Below are positions 1-11,581 of a stretch of 64,000 nucleotides of DNA, piece by piece. The DNA comes from Rhynchospora pubera. Taxonomy: Eukaryota > Streptophyta > Magnoliopsida > Poales > Cyperaceae. Under the pieces are notes generated by a model, which worked only from the letters and a program-made list of their open reading frames with translations, made no database searches and was not told the origin of the DNA. Both the position numbers and the translations under genes were made by a program. The first letter of the stretch is position 1. Every line of letters begins with the position of its first letter. The stretch lies in contig CM051461.1 of the NCBI GenBank assembly GCA_028095005.1, forward strand, positions 173,917,144 to 173,981,143. Direction: 5' to 3'.

Positions 1-386
1 AAAGAGATCTTATTCTCCACTTTACCCCATGTTTAATTGTGCCTATTCTCTCTTCATTCTTCCTTATTCTTTATTTTTGATGCAACCAAACACACATTAA
101 CGAGTCACATTTAGCGGACAGGTTGGGCCTAAGTACTTTCATACTCACAAAAAAAAAAAAAAGCGGGCAGGCCTTTGTTCATTTTCTACGATATTCTTTT
201 TGAATTTCGAATATAAGATGTAAGCATTTTATTTTCTACAGTATACATCTCATAATTTATATTGTTCCACAAAGACAAAGATTTTAAGTTTTTAACAGAT
301 ATATCCAATTTGTGGAAACAAAATAAGTTAACGAAATAAAGAAAACTCCGAACAAAATAAAATTTCACAATTCATAATAAATTTTG

Positions 387-801
387 AGGAGGGTCCTAGT
401 GCCACGAATGCTACAACATTTTTTTTCCATTTAATATTTCAAAATTAAAAAAAAATCCAATTTTCAAACCCAAATCGTTGAGCTTGTTCAATTATACAAG
501 CGATGCATTTCTATATAATTTTTATAAATTTTAGAATTTATTTGATATTTGATCAAGAGGCTAAAAAATGAACAACTGTTGTTAATTATAACAGATTAAT
601 TTTATTTTAATACGTTCATGTATTAGCCTCTTGATCAGATATCAAATAAATTTCAAAATTTAAAAAAATTACATAGAAATGCATCGCTAGTAAAATTAAG
701 CAAGATCAATGATTTGGATTTGAAAATTAAATTTTTTAATTTTAAAATATTAATAGAAGAGAAAAATTGTGGCATTTGTGGCACTAGAATTCTGCTCTAA
801 A
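387..801. mobile_element. Long foldback (MITE-like) element, family copy 1
   Basis: The two halves are inverted copies of each other over almost their whole length. The left arm begins CTAGTGCCACGAATGC and the right arm ends GCATTTGTGGCACTAG; the inner part of each arm carries TTTGATATTTGATCAAGAGG or a close complement. Arms are about 195 bp with a short AT-rich centre. There is no coding capacity. A second, diverged copy lies at about 16309-16690, so this is a dispersed family and not a chance hairpin. I could not find a clear target-site duplication, so the exact ends and the superfamily are open. Confidence 0.7.
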
Positions 802-3000
802 ATTACAAATAAAAAATTGTAGTCTCATAACGCAAGACCTTTATTGCTAACTAGTGCGAATTTCGCGCGTTGCGCGATTCATTCACATTTCTATTTTTTG
901 AAATTCTCATTAAAAGAACAAATAGAATTGAATATAATCAATATATAATCTCAAAAATGAAATAAGTGAGAACTGCACCATGCTAATCATGGTACCAGTA
1001 TACTTTTTTATTTATCGCCATTATTTCATGAACAACTATCCCTAAATTAGAACAAACAATGTAGAAATCCTACATAAACACAATGATGAAGCTGCCCATC
1101 TGCATGGCAGTTAATATCATACCTGGGATGGTTCAGGTTTCTGATCAGCAAGAGAGAAAAAATAATTGACAACCCCAATTAGATACTATCAGGATAAACA
1201 AAAAAATTGTCAGAACTTGAGCAAATCATAATTAGATACTATCAGGATTAATTGAGTCTGGAACTTAGTATTGAAAGAATGAATACAGTTAACAGCATCT
1301 GAATGAATACCGCCAAATAATTATGCATTAAGTGATCTTGCAGAACTACAAATCTGTATTGAAAAAATATAATTTATTGTCAGTTGATGTTACATCAATA
1401 TCATTTCATCTCAAATAGTATCAATAGCAACCATTCAGTTTGACAATAGACGAACTGATCAGGCTTCTCTTTTCTTTCTACGATGCCAAATATAATGGAG
1501 CAAAAAAAAATATCCAATTAAACTTAATAAAAGCATAGCACTTTTTTTCCTTAATTAGGGTGAAGACATTATAAGGCACAACTATATATCAATAGTACAT
1601 AATTTGAACGATATTGAAGACGATGGACAAACTTAATCTGATGCGAGAGAGAAGGGACGGTACTCACGCTGAAGGAAAAGGACCAGGCTGATTGCACTGG
1701 GACTACAATCACTCTTGTCCATAACTGAACTCTGAAATTGAAATAATAAGACAAATTCTGGAAAAAAAATTTCATAGCGGAAGAAACGATACAATGGGAG
1801 AAAGTCGTCAGTCTTACATGTGTTTTATCAAATTTCATGATTTCATTTCAAAAATATATTTGAATGTGTTAATTTTCCATAAAAGAGGAAATATGGTAAA
1901 AAAAATATAAATTCTTTAACGACAAAATTAAATGGACTGAGAACACTACAATTGTTTATAATATATAAAGTGACTGATAATCTAATCTAGAACATCCAAA
2001 ATTGATGCCAAAACATCTATCATTTGCTACCAGTAAGGCACAGTAGGATAAATAAAAAAAATTAATGTAAGTTTTTTTTTTTTGAAGATAATAGAGCTCA
2101 TACTTACTGTTTTAGCTGCATGTTGGATGGTGAATGGATGAAGGAGAATCTTGAAGCATCTGAGCAATAATCTCTGCTATTACAAATTTGGCTTGAATCA
2201 TCTACTCAATGCATCGCATGATGAGATCCTGGTGGCGCTGGAAACCTGATACGATAACAAAAGTAAGAAAAAAATAACAGGAGTGAATCAAACGTGCAAG
2301 TATATCAACAATATAAAAGAAAAATTCATAAAAAAGGTGCAAGTATATAATTATCATTTAAAATATTTTATTGCATAAACTTTAAAATCGTCATCCAAAG
2401 CATGTTCTCATACCGATTATAAAACAGTGGATAAATTCTGTTAGGAGATACCTTCAAAGCCCTCGTCAAATTCAATTTGCTTATTCCTCAAAGTAGTTTC
2501 AGTAAAAAGAAAATCAAATTTGATATCTCCTTTCTGTATTCCAACATGTATTGCTGGATCAAACCAATAAAGAATGTGAAATCTGTGACCTCTGATCAAT
2601 AATCATTGATTATTTACAATCAGATCAAATTCCAATGCATCCATCCATCTGAATTGTTCCAAAAGGAAGCATGAGATTTTGACCCTGATATTGTTTGGCC
2701 TACTTACTGGCACACCCTAGCTTGAATTATGCTACTATAGTACCAAAATTGGTTTTCACCCTGACTGATACACTTTCAATAAATAAAAAGTATGCAACTT
2801 GAAACAAAAAATAAAGTGTTCATCAGTCAAATTGAACATCAAGATGCCTAGTCAATGGACATGAGATGCTAACTATTTAGTTTATTTTACTATATTGAAA
2901 AAAATGCCTATAAATAAGAGACATTTAGGTGAGAATAAAAAAAAAAGTATGTCAGAGAACAATAATTTCAAAAAGGTAATAGAAAAATGAAGAATACATG
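802..3000. other. AT-rich stretch with no supported gene
   Basis: No reading frame here resembles a protein. On the minus strand there are isolated exon-like pieces, for example 1668-1731, bounded by a TTTCAG acceptor and a GTGAGTA donor, but joined pieces do not stay open. Together with the promoter-like sequence at 3.67 kb they could belong to a non-coding minus-strand transcript. That is inference only. Confidence 0.35.
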
Positions 3001-3074
3001 AAACGGAAAGGAATTGGAGAGTTTTAGTACGGTTCAGATTATGGCAAGATCATGTCGATTTCTATGGAGCAGCC

Positions 3075-3212
3075 AAGGCCTTTCTGGTAGAAGCAAAGGA
3101 GGGATGCAAAGAGTTCCCAAAGTTATCGAAACCATCATGCGTTGCTCTGCTTCTCTAAGACCTTAGTCGTTGTCACTTGACGTCTCTCCTTTGCTTCGAT
3201 TAGAAAGGCCTT
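3075..3212 (-). ncRNA. Imperfect hairpin, possible young MIRNA-like foldback
   Basis: Positions 3075-3104 and 3183-3212 are near-perfect inverted copies: 30-nt arms with about four differences, both containing AAGGCCTTTCT and GAAGCAAAGGAG. The loop is 78 nt. Weaker complementarity continues outward (CTATGGAG at 3062 against CTCCATAG at 3239). On the minus strand it lies about 430 nt downstream of a TATA-like ATATATAAGG (near 3664-3675) and a CT-rich leader, so a pol II transcript could contain it. Alternatives are a decayed foldback transposon or a local inverted duplication. I do not recognise the arms as any named miRNA. Confidence 0.3.
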
Positions 3213-4078
3213 CAAGGACAGTCGAGGTTGTGGGTCGACCTCCATAGATGCTGATTTAGGGTTCGATGGCAACGATCCCCACCTTCTTCCTTTTTCATCT
3301 CGAGAGTCGTATCCAGAGGAGGTGCGAATCGTATCTCACCCAAAAATCATTGCTTACAGATGTTTGTTCATTTGGATGCTTTTCCTGTCGCACGATGGAG
3401 AAAGCAGCGAGAAAGTTTTAGAGAAGGAAAGAAAAACCTAGATCTGGATTCTGGAGAAGACACAGGAGAGAAGGAGAGTACGGAGGAGAAAGTGATGAAG
3501 AGAAAGGAAGAGAGAGGAGATCAGACTTTCGAGAAGGATCGGTGAATGAAAAAAGGAACAAAGAATCGGACGACTCAGATGAAGAACGGAGAATCAACGG
3601 GCCAGATTGAATTACTGTAGTTAGAACAGTAATAGAGCTCTCACGCGCAAGTCACGCCTGCCGAGCCTTATATATTTCTAATTCTAATTTTAATTCTAAT
3701 TTCTAATTCTAATTAATTCTCTAACTAGGAACTCAAGATACATCCTCCGTAAGCTTTAATAGAAACAAAAATATATGACAAGTCTCAAAAGTAGATTGCC
3801 ATTTGGGAATCTCTCTCTATAGCCGTCGTTATAGCCAACAAAGAAAATGAAGAGAGGAATAGGTGGAGTGTCAATGTGTCATGATAAACAACTCTAGTTT
3901 TAGCATGGATTTGCGCTCTTGTAAGGGCGTTTTTGAAATTAAAATTAGTACAAATTCTTATACAAAATATTTGAGCAGGGGAGAGAATTTCGCCTTTTTT
4001 TTTACGAAAAAGAATTTCACCTCGGATGTCATAAGAATAGTGAACATATTTACATATGTGCCATCACCTCGGATGATA
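3213..4078. promoter_or_regulatory. Leader/promoter-like stretch, minus strand
   Basis: Read on the minus strand this contains a TATA-like box (near 3664-3675, within an AATTCT-rich low-complexity tract at 3670-3720), then a long CT-rich leader and an AACCCTAA motif, as in plant 5' UTRs. Downstream ATGs open only short frames of about 28-35 codons, so no protein can be supported. The small + strand frame at 3360-3545 is a purine-rich shadow of this CT-rich leader. Confidence 0.3.
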
Positions 4079-4086
4079 AGATATGG

Positions 4087-5522
4087 CCAGGGTGAAAACG
4101 AAAATCGTTTCGGCCGTCTAACCGTTTCGTTTCGTCCGAAACGTGAACGATAACGGTTAAAGATTTTAGTTTCATTTTAGAAACAGAACGGATAACGCAA
4201 ATCGAAATCCAGTTTCGTCTCAGAACGAAACGGTTAACGAAACTGATATGTTTCGTGATCGTTTGTTTCGTCGTTTCGTTTTAAATGCTACGCTGCTGTA
4301 ATTGGTTGATTGCAGAGAACACTGGGGCGGAGAGAACAAGGTTTGGTAAAACCTAATTTGCACCGCTCTGTTATCTATTCTTCTCTCCGTCCCTATTTCT
4401 CGGATCTCTAATCTCTCCCAATCATACCCTAACCTCTGATCACCTCCATCTCCCTATCTCTTCTCCAATTGCCCTGCCTCTCACCTTCGATCCAATCTCA
4501 TCCGATCAGTCTATCGCTCCTCCGACGCCTCCGCCTCCGCCTCCTCCTCCTCCTTCTCCGGCCACAACAGCTTCGACCGGATCCACTGGCAGTCCTCCTG
4601 CACCATCCTATCGAGCAAATTCCTTTCCCCACAATCGCAAAGAGGGGACCTCACTTCCCTCTCCTTATCTCGAGTTCAGTACTGACCCCACCACCTCACT
4701 GGCCTCTCCCTTTCTCGAGTTCACTGGCTTGGCTGGCTTCAATGCAGACTGGTGGCGACTCGCAGCAGCTGGTGGTGGCCGACAGCAGCTCACCCTTTCG
4801 TCAAGTCTCAGCCGCATCCCCAACCGCAGCTGGTTGTGGCCTGAGTTCGTTGTTGCTGCTCCTTTTTCATCCCTCACTTAATCGATGCACAGAGATTGTC
4901 GATTTTGATTTTGGGTTGAGCAATTTTCTAGCAATGTTTATGGTTTTTCTGATTTTGGGTTGATCAATATTTTAACATTGTTTACTGGTTTTTTTTATTT
5001 TGAGTTGAGACTGGTCTTCCTTGTTTTGTAATTATTAAACGGTTAAATTGCAAGAACACATTGCTTTTGACAAAAAATTAAGATAGATACTTGACAGTGG
5101 TATCTCTTCTATCTCACTTTACATGCAACTCTAGTTACTGTTAATCTTCTCTACAAGCAAAGAAATTGATTTTAGTCCAGCTTCCCTTCTTGGTTTTATT
5201 TGAAGAAATTCTGGTACTGTGCTCAGACTTTCAAGTCGATGCAATTTGGTAGAATCTGCACTGCACTCGTCTTCCTTTTTTGCAATTATTAAACAGTTTG
5301 TAATTAATTCCTTCACTTTTTTATTTGTGAGAAATGGCTAAAATATTTAAACGGCTTAACTGTTTTGATCGTTCAATGTAACGGAACGGTCAATGCAACT
5401 AAATCTTGTTGCGTTTTTAAAACGAAACGCAAGATGCAAACAAACAAAAATTTGCGTATCTAAACGAAACGGTCAACGAAAGTCTCGTATTTCGTCTTCG
5501 TTTTCCACGTTATGCAGCCCTA
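4087..5522. mobile_element. Non-autonomous hAT-type DNA transposon, long copy
   Basis: Perfect 8-bp target duplications AGATATGG flank the element (4079-4086 and 5523-5530). The left end is CCAGGGTGAAAACG; the right end, complemented, is TAGGGCTGCATAACG, which fits the short imperfect hAT terminal repeat pattern. About 200 bp inside each end is packed with short CGTTTCGTT, AACGAAACGG and GGTTAACG motifs on both strands, as expected of subterminal transposase-binding sites. No transposase is present. The interior includes a Pro/Leu-rich frame at 4469-4963 that looks like a pyrimidine-rich leader, two degenerate tandem units near 4908-4999, and a duplicated piece (near 5016 and 5271). Confidence 0.85.
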
Positions 5523-5660
5523 AGATATGGTTGGTGGAATATCCTGAGCTTTTTGTTGTCCTAGGCCCCCAGTTACCTAAGTTTTGACTTTGGATTAGTT
5601 TTCATACATGGCCTGATGGCCTGTATAGTTCCTGTCCAATAAAAATCGGAGTGATATACG

Positions 5661-6311
5661 TAGGGCTAAAAACGGTAGCCGTTTCAATCGTTCTTTCGTT
5701 TCGTCCGGAACAGAACGGTAACGGATAAGGATTTCAGTTTCGTTTAAGGAACGGAACAACTAACGCAAATAGAAATATTGTTTCGTCTCAGAATAGAACA
5801 ATTAGTGAAACTGGTACGTTTCGTGGTCGTTTATTTCGCGCATTTCGTCAAAAAAAATTTTCATGGTTTTATTATTAGATTGCAGAGGATCTCAGCGGAG
5901 AAACGAGTAAAATTAGATTTTTGCAGCTCGCTCCGTCATTTCTCCGCCGAACACAGTCACATCTATCTTTCTCGCCTCTACACCACCCAGTACAATCACC
6001 GTTGAGAGCGAGAGGTGATGATGGTGCCTCCTCCCCCTTTCCCGCGTGACCTAACCTATCATTTATCTATCTCCGTTTCATACAAAATGCAGAATAGTTT
6101 ATTTTCTTGCATCTTAATAAAAATGCAAAACAGTTAGGTAGTCAAAGACGGTTATAACCATTTTGATCGTTCTCATCAACGAAACGATTAACACAACATG
6201 TGTTAAACGGATGCAACAATCAACGCAATAAATACAAAAATTTCGTGCATCAGTGCAACGGTTAACGAAAATGACCATTTTCGTGGTCGTTTTCCACGTT
6301 ATGCACCCCTA
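5661..6311. mobile_element. Non-autonomous hAT-type DNA transposon, medium copy
   Basis: Same family as 4087-5522. Flanks are GATATACG (5653-5660) and GATATGCG (6312-6319), an 8-bp duplication with one difference. The left end is TAGGGCTAAAAACGG; the complemented right end is TAGGGGTGCATAACG. The CGTTTCGT-type subterminal motifs are again dense at both ends. The short interior has no protein-like frame. It lies only 138 bp from its longer relative, and both used a GATATG-like target. Confidence 0.85.
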
Positions 6312-6394
6312 GATATGCGTAATCCAACACTAAAACATTCAAGCATCCAAATGGATGGGTCCATTTTTTCGCTTGATTACATCAACAATCCGCG

Positions 6395-6470
6395 TGATGA
6401 CATCATCAATCTGTTGCTGACGTCATCAAAAAAAATTTGGAGAAAAAATTTTTGCGCGCTGACGTCATCA
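6395..6470. promoter_or_regulatory. Cluster of TGACGTCA-type palindromes
   Basis: TGACGTCATCA occurs at 6418-6428 and 6460-6470, and a variant TGATGACATCATCA begins at 6395. TGACGTCA is the C-box/CRE core bound by plant bZIP factors. No gene start lies close by, so the sites may belong to a decayed transposon promoter. Confidence 0.4.
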
Positions 6471-6482
6471 AATGGACGAAAT

Positions 6483-6738
6483 TTTTTGTTCAGTTAGATG
6501 AGTCAAGAAATGGGTTAATTTACGTTAAGTGTTCAATTTGATGCAGTTGTAATATGAAGTTTTAAGTTTTTTGTGTTCAGTTAAACTAGATAAGGAATGA
6601 ATTTAAAGTGTTTATGTGTTCAGTTAGCTGCAGCAGAAATTTGATTTCATAGTTTTTTGTGCTCGGTTTAACACGTTAAGGGATGAGTTAAATTGAGTTA
6701 TGTGTTTAGTTAAATGCATCAGTAATATGAGAATTTAC
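6483..6738. repeat. Three degenerate tandem units of about 86 bp
   Basis: Units begin at 6483, 6567 and 6653. Each starts with a T-run followed by GTGTTCAGTT and contains a second GTGTTCAGTT-like motif and a GCAG..AATATGA segment near its end. The units are clearly related but diverged, so the duplication is old. Confidence 0.55.
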
Positions 6739-8780
6739 TTCTGATATGAGTATATGACATAAATATGAACATTTAAAACAACAAAACAAACACTTACAAC
6801 AACAAAATGAATAAATACAAATATTAATTTAATAAATAAACAACATAAACAAATTGAACAAACAAACTAATCATTTACAACAACAAATAGAACATTTACA
6901 ACAATGTACTGAACACATATATAACTTTCATTAATAATAAAACAAATCTAACACAGTTTTAACCACTACAAGCTAACACAATTCATCAACTCCTCAATTA
7001 ATTTCTTCTGCACAACTATTCTTATCTTGTCATGTAATTCCTATACAAAACAAAACAAAATGCAATTAAGACCGATTATTAATTAAATGCTCTAATAATA
7101 TTTAATCCTTTCAAGTCATATGAAGTTTTTAAAAAATACATAATGAAACAAGATGATCCATTAAAGATACTAACTTAACACATATCATGACTAACTAATT
7201 CATTAGGAAAACTAAATAATTAATTAGTATATCTGAACACTTAATGATAATTAACTTAATCCGTAATTACAATTAACTGAACACTAATGACAACAAAGTA
7301 ATAAATACCATACAAATTGTTGTAATTGATCCCTAGATGCAATGAGAAAAATATATATAGACACTAACTAAACACTTGTACAACTGTGTCAGAAAAATGA
7401 GTGTATGTCATTAATTGATATAATTGATTCCTACATGCAATAAAAACAACATATATGGATACTAACTGAACACTTGTACAACATGGTTATTGTACTACTC
7501 AACCATATTGTGAACGTTGTGTGACTGTCCATATCAATTGGTGTAATTCTTTCCTAAATCATTTCAAACTAGATGATAGAAATCATTCCAAATAGACAAA
7601 ACACCATAAATTGATGAAGCAATTAAATAGAATCTGAGACAATTTTGCAATATGAACTAAACAATTCAAGATCTTCTCAGCGATCTTAAATAGCAAAATA
7701 AAAAATAAAAAATAAAAAATCGATCTTAAATAGCGAGATTTGATGAGAATTTGAACCTGAAACCAAGATCTTCTCAGCGATGGAAGCACAACAGACGATT
7801 GCTACTGATTCAACGATTGTCTCGGGTCGCGTGAGGACAGATCTGGTGGAGAGAGAAGCCTCTATTGGAGCACTCACTACTTCTTCTCGAATCAGTCACA
7901 AATTTCGAAAGACGCGACGCTACGCGAGAGGATAGGCAGAGAGACGCGACGCTACGCGAGAGGAGATGCGGAGGCCATCTGGAGCTGTTAGGTTTTGAGA
8001 GAGAGAGGCGTAGCGATGGAGAGAGGAGATGCGAGGTCAGATCTGAAGCGGCTAGGGTTTCGAGAGAGAGAATTTCAGTATTTATTTAGGTGCGACTTTT
8101 AAAATTACCAAATTGTCCCTATTTCCACTGGATGAGTCCAGTGGATGTTATGAATGCGATTAGTCCGAAGATCAATTCTCTTTCATTTTCAACGAAAGAG
8201 ATCCCTAGCCCAATAATTATGGGCCGATTCTGGACCGGCATATTTGACCAAAAAACTCATTATGGAAACTCTTTTCTCTACTCTTAGGTTGAATACTTTT
8301 TGCTGCTATTAAATTGAATCTTTTGATGAAAGTTGTTGGTTCATACAATTATTTGATATATGAAAACTTATGATTGGGTTTTGGAGTGATATCAAGATTT
8401 TTAATCAATCATAATTGTTGCCAGATCCATTAGTTAGAAATCTATACTTCTTAGTTGCAGAAAAAAAATTATAAGCTGATCAACCATCCATATCCGAAAC
8501 TGATTTTGTGAAGAAAACATAAGTTACTTTGTTTGAATTCAATGAAAAGGCCAAACAGAAAAGGAAAAAAAATGAAAAGATTCAATTTAATAGCCAAACA
8601 TAAGCCTGTGTAAAACAAGCAACTTTTTTGTTGTACAGATCCGTCCCTCCTAGTCGGCTAGTCCTATAAAACTTCTCGGCATATGTCTGTGTATCTGAGT
8701 CTGAGTTAACTTTTAAGTCTTTAACAATGTGAAGTGCTTGTTGTGATGGGAAAAAACAGTAAAACACACACACACACACA
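6739..8780. other. Repeat-rich stretch without a supported gene
   Basis: Degenerate duplications dominate: two units of about 63 bp ending ACTTGTACAAC (from 7320 and 7418), CGATCTTAAATAGC twice (7682-7735), and an ACGCGACGCTACGCGAGAGG motif twice (7912-7965). Read on the minus strand, 7780-8090 looks like a plant 5' leader (AAACCCTAG, CT-rich), but the frames it opens are short and match nothing I know. It may be the promoter end of a decayed transposon. Confidence 0.35.
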
Positions 8781-8786
8781 CACACA
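8763..8786. repeat. (CA)n microsatellite
   Basis: A run of about 12 CA units. The Copia homology begins directly after it. Confidence 0.9.
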
Positions 8787-10080
8787 TTTTTACGTAGATG
8801 ATATTATAGTGACAGAAAATGATGAACGAGAAATTAAAACCGTAAAAAATTACTTAAAGGAATAATTTGATATTAAAGACCTTGGAAATCTAAAATATTT
8901 TTTAGGAATTGAAATAGCTCACTCACAAAAAGGTTTATTTCTTTCACAAAGAAAGTACGTGTTGGATCTATTTAAGGAGACAGGTAAATTAGGAGCGAAA
9001 CCAGCAAACACTCCTATGGAAACTAATAATAAGACTAGTCCAAAAAAAGGTGAACCTTTAAAAGATATAGGACAATTTCAAAGACTTGTTGGCAAATTGA
9101 TTTACCTTACTGTTACCAGACTAGATATTACATTTGCAGTTAGTTGTGTAAGCCAATTTATGCATAATCCTAAGACCAGTCACCTTGAAATAATCAATCG
9201 CATTCTTAGATATCTTAAGGGAACCCTTGGTCAAGGAATTTGGCTCAAGAAAAATGGAACTAATGCTATTGTTGGATATTCTGATGCAGATTGGGCTAGA
9301 AGTTTTGATCGAAAATCAACCACAAGATATTGCATCTTTGTAGGTGGAAACTTAGTGACTTGGAAAAACAAAAAACAAAATGTTGTCGCGAGATCGAGCG
9401 CTGAGGCTGAATATCGAGCGATGACAGCTATTACAAGAGAACTAATTTGGATCAAACAATTGCTAGATGATATGAAGCTTTCGCATAATGAATCGATGAA
9501 AATGTATTGTGATAACCAAGCAGCACGTCACAATGCATCAAATCCAGTTTTCCATGAAAGAACTAAGCACATTGAAGTTGACTGTCATTTCATTCGAGAA
9601 AAAGTGGAAGGTGGTGTTATCGTTACACCATTTGTGAGGAGTCACGAACAACTTGCAGACGTTTTTACAAAAGTTTTGGACACCAAGTCTTTTCAACAAA
9701 TCAGTCACGAACAACTTGCAGACATTTTTACAAAAGCTTTGGACACCAAGTGTTTTCAACAAATCTTATTCAAGTTGGGATCAATCAACTTATTTGAACC
9801 TAACTTGAGGGGGAGTGTTGAGAACAAGATAGCCTCAGAAGGAAATATCATCACAGGCTCAAGACTTCCAGCACAAAATTCAGAATAGGCAACAATGAAA
9901 ATAATATTAGAAAATGTATCTAGACAAATCCAGTAATTAGGAAAGAGATTTATTCTCTGTATCTAGTTCTTTAGGAAATGAACAAACAGTCAAGTAAACA
10001 ACAGTCTATAGATACTCGTGTACTGTACAAAGTATAAACACACAAATCAATATAGAAAACAGTTTCATTTACAAATTTCA
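8787..10080 (+). mobile_element. 5'-truncated Ty1/Copia retrotransposon: end of RT, RNase H, 3' LTR
   Basis: Homology starts at the reverse-transcriptase catalytic motif (FYVDD, 8788-8805) and runs through KYFLGIE into a 309-residue open frame (8959-9888) with the Copia RNase H signatures YSDADWA, RSSAEAEYRA, YCDNQAA and ADVFTK. An in-frame TAA lies between YVDD and KYFLGIE, so the polyprotein is broken. A 63-bp in-frame tandem duplication repeats SHEQLAD(V/I)FTK near residues 228-270. A purine-rich tract (TTGAGGGGGAG) ends at 9815 and the 3' LTR begins TGTTGAGAAC at 9816, ending about 10080. Gag, protease, integrase and the 5' LTR are absent, so this is a dead fragment. Confidence 0.9.
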
Positions 10081-10719
10081 TCAATATATATATATGTTTT
10101 TCTCATTTGGGGTCCCTTTTGAAATCAGGATTTATATAGTTTTTTTTTATTTTGTGTTGATTGTTCTGGATGCATTCATTACTCCTGATTTTATTTGATT
10201 ACGATGTATTTATTACTCCTCAGAATTTGAATTTATAAAAACATTATCGTCGAAAATTAAAGGAAGGCTGAAATACGGAATTTCGTACCCACAACGTCAC
10301 AGGCGAACCAATACAGGATCCGACTGGAAAGTGGAAAGACCCACAGTGAGCCCGAGTGGTAAGCATTCTCCATCAAATATTTTTTTTTCTCCGTCTCTCT
10401 CGAGTTTGGACTCTCTCCCCCCGACACCACTCCTCTCTCTCCCGACACCTGAACTCACCAGGTCCCGGCCGCTCCACCACCGAGCTCCGCCCCGTCGCAG
10501 CGTTGCCTGATAACTGTCGCATTCTCCGCTCCTTGAATTCAAGGTGAAGATTTATCTTTGGCTCGATCTCTAAGTCTAAGGCGAGATTTAAATCGTTTCC
10601 TTTCTTGTTTGGGTATCAATTACCACGATCTGAAAAGCTGATTGATTGAAACAGGACCCGGGTTTCCCCGAGAATCAGAGAAGAGACGAAAGGGAGAGGC
10701 TTGCTTGATCGCTCAATCC

Positions 10720-11525
10720 ATGACGAATTCAACTGCCACCACTACTCCTATTCCGCCTATTCCGCCTCTCTCGAGATGTCATCACTGTGCTGGACCGCTC
10801 TCTAAAGAGATGGTATAACTCTCTTTCTCACTCTCTTGCTTGAGCTGAAAACAGCTGAATCTGAAAAGATGTTGATGGTAGAGGCTTCTCTTGCTTGTAT
10901 ATTTGTTTGAAGTAATCCGAGTTCCCTTCCTTAATCGATAAGAAAGTCCCGCAGAAGCTAAAAGGCAAGTTCTACAGGACAGCGATTAGACCTGCGATGT
11001 TGTATGGCGCAGAATGTTGGGCTACTAAAAGACGACATGTCCAGAAGATGAGTGTAGCTGAGATGCGTATGTTGAGGTGGATCTGCGGTCACACGAGGAA
11101 AGATCGGATTAGAAATGATGACATACGAGATATGGTTGGGGTCGCACCAATAGAGGAGAAGTTGATCCAACATCGTTTGAGATGGTTTGGACATATCCAA
11201 CGCAGACCTCCAGAGGCACCGGTACGTATCGGAATTCTTAATCTTTTCGAGAACACCCGGAGGGGGAGAGGGAGACCAAGATTGACATGGGAAGAAGCGG
11301 TGAAAAGAGACCTTAAAGAATGGAACGTCCCCAAGGAGTTGGCGATCGATAGGAGCGCTTGGAAGTTAGCAATTCATGTACCGGAGCCATGACGTAGGAA
11401 CTTAGGGGTAGGAGCGATGCCATAGGTTTGTAGGTCCCTCTATTAGGTCACGGTCGAGGTCTAGGTTTCTACTATTACTATTATTATTAGAGGTATTATT
11501 ATTAGTATGGCTAGTCTTACTATTA

Positions 11526-11581
<56 letters not shown>

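Noticed and set aside
1569..1838. 89-codon minus-strand frame
   Set aside because: No family recognised; overlaps splice-like signals of a possible non-coding transcript.
4469..4963. 164-codon frame inside the hAT element
   Set aside because: Low-complexity Leu/Pro/Ser composition from a CT-rich tract; no domain and no start context. Treated as transposon interior.
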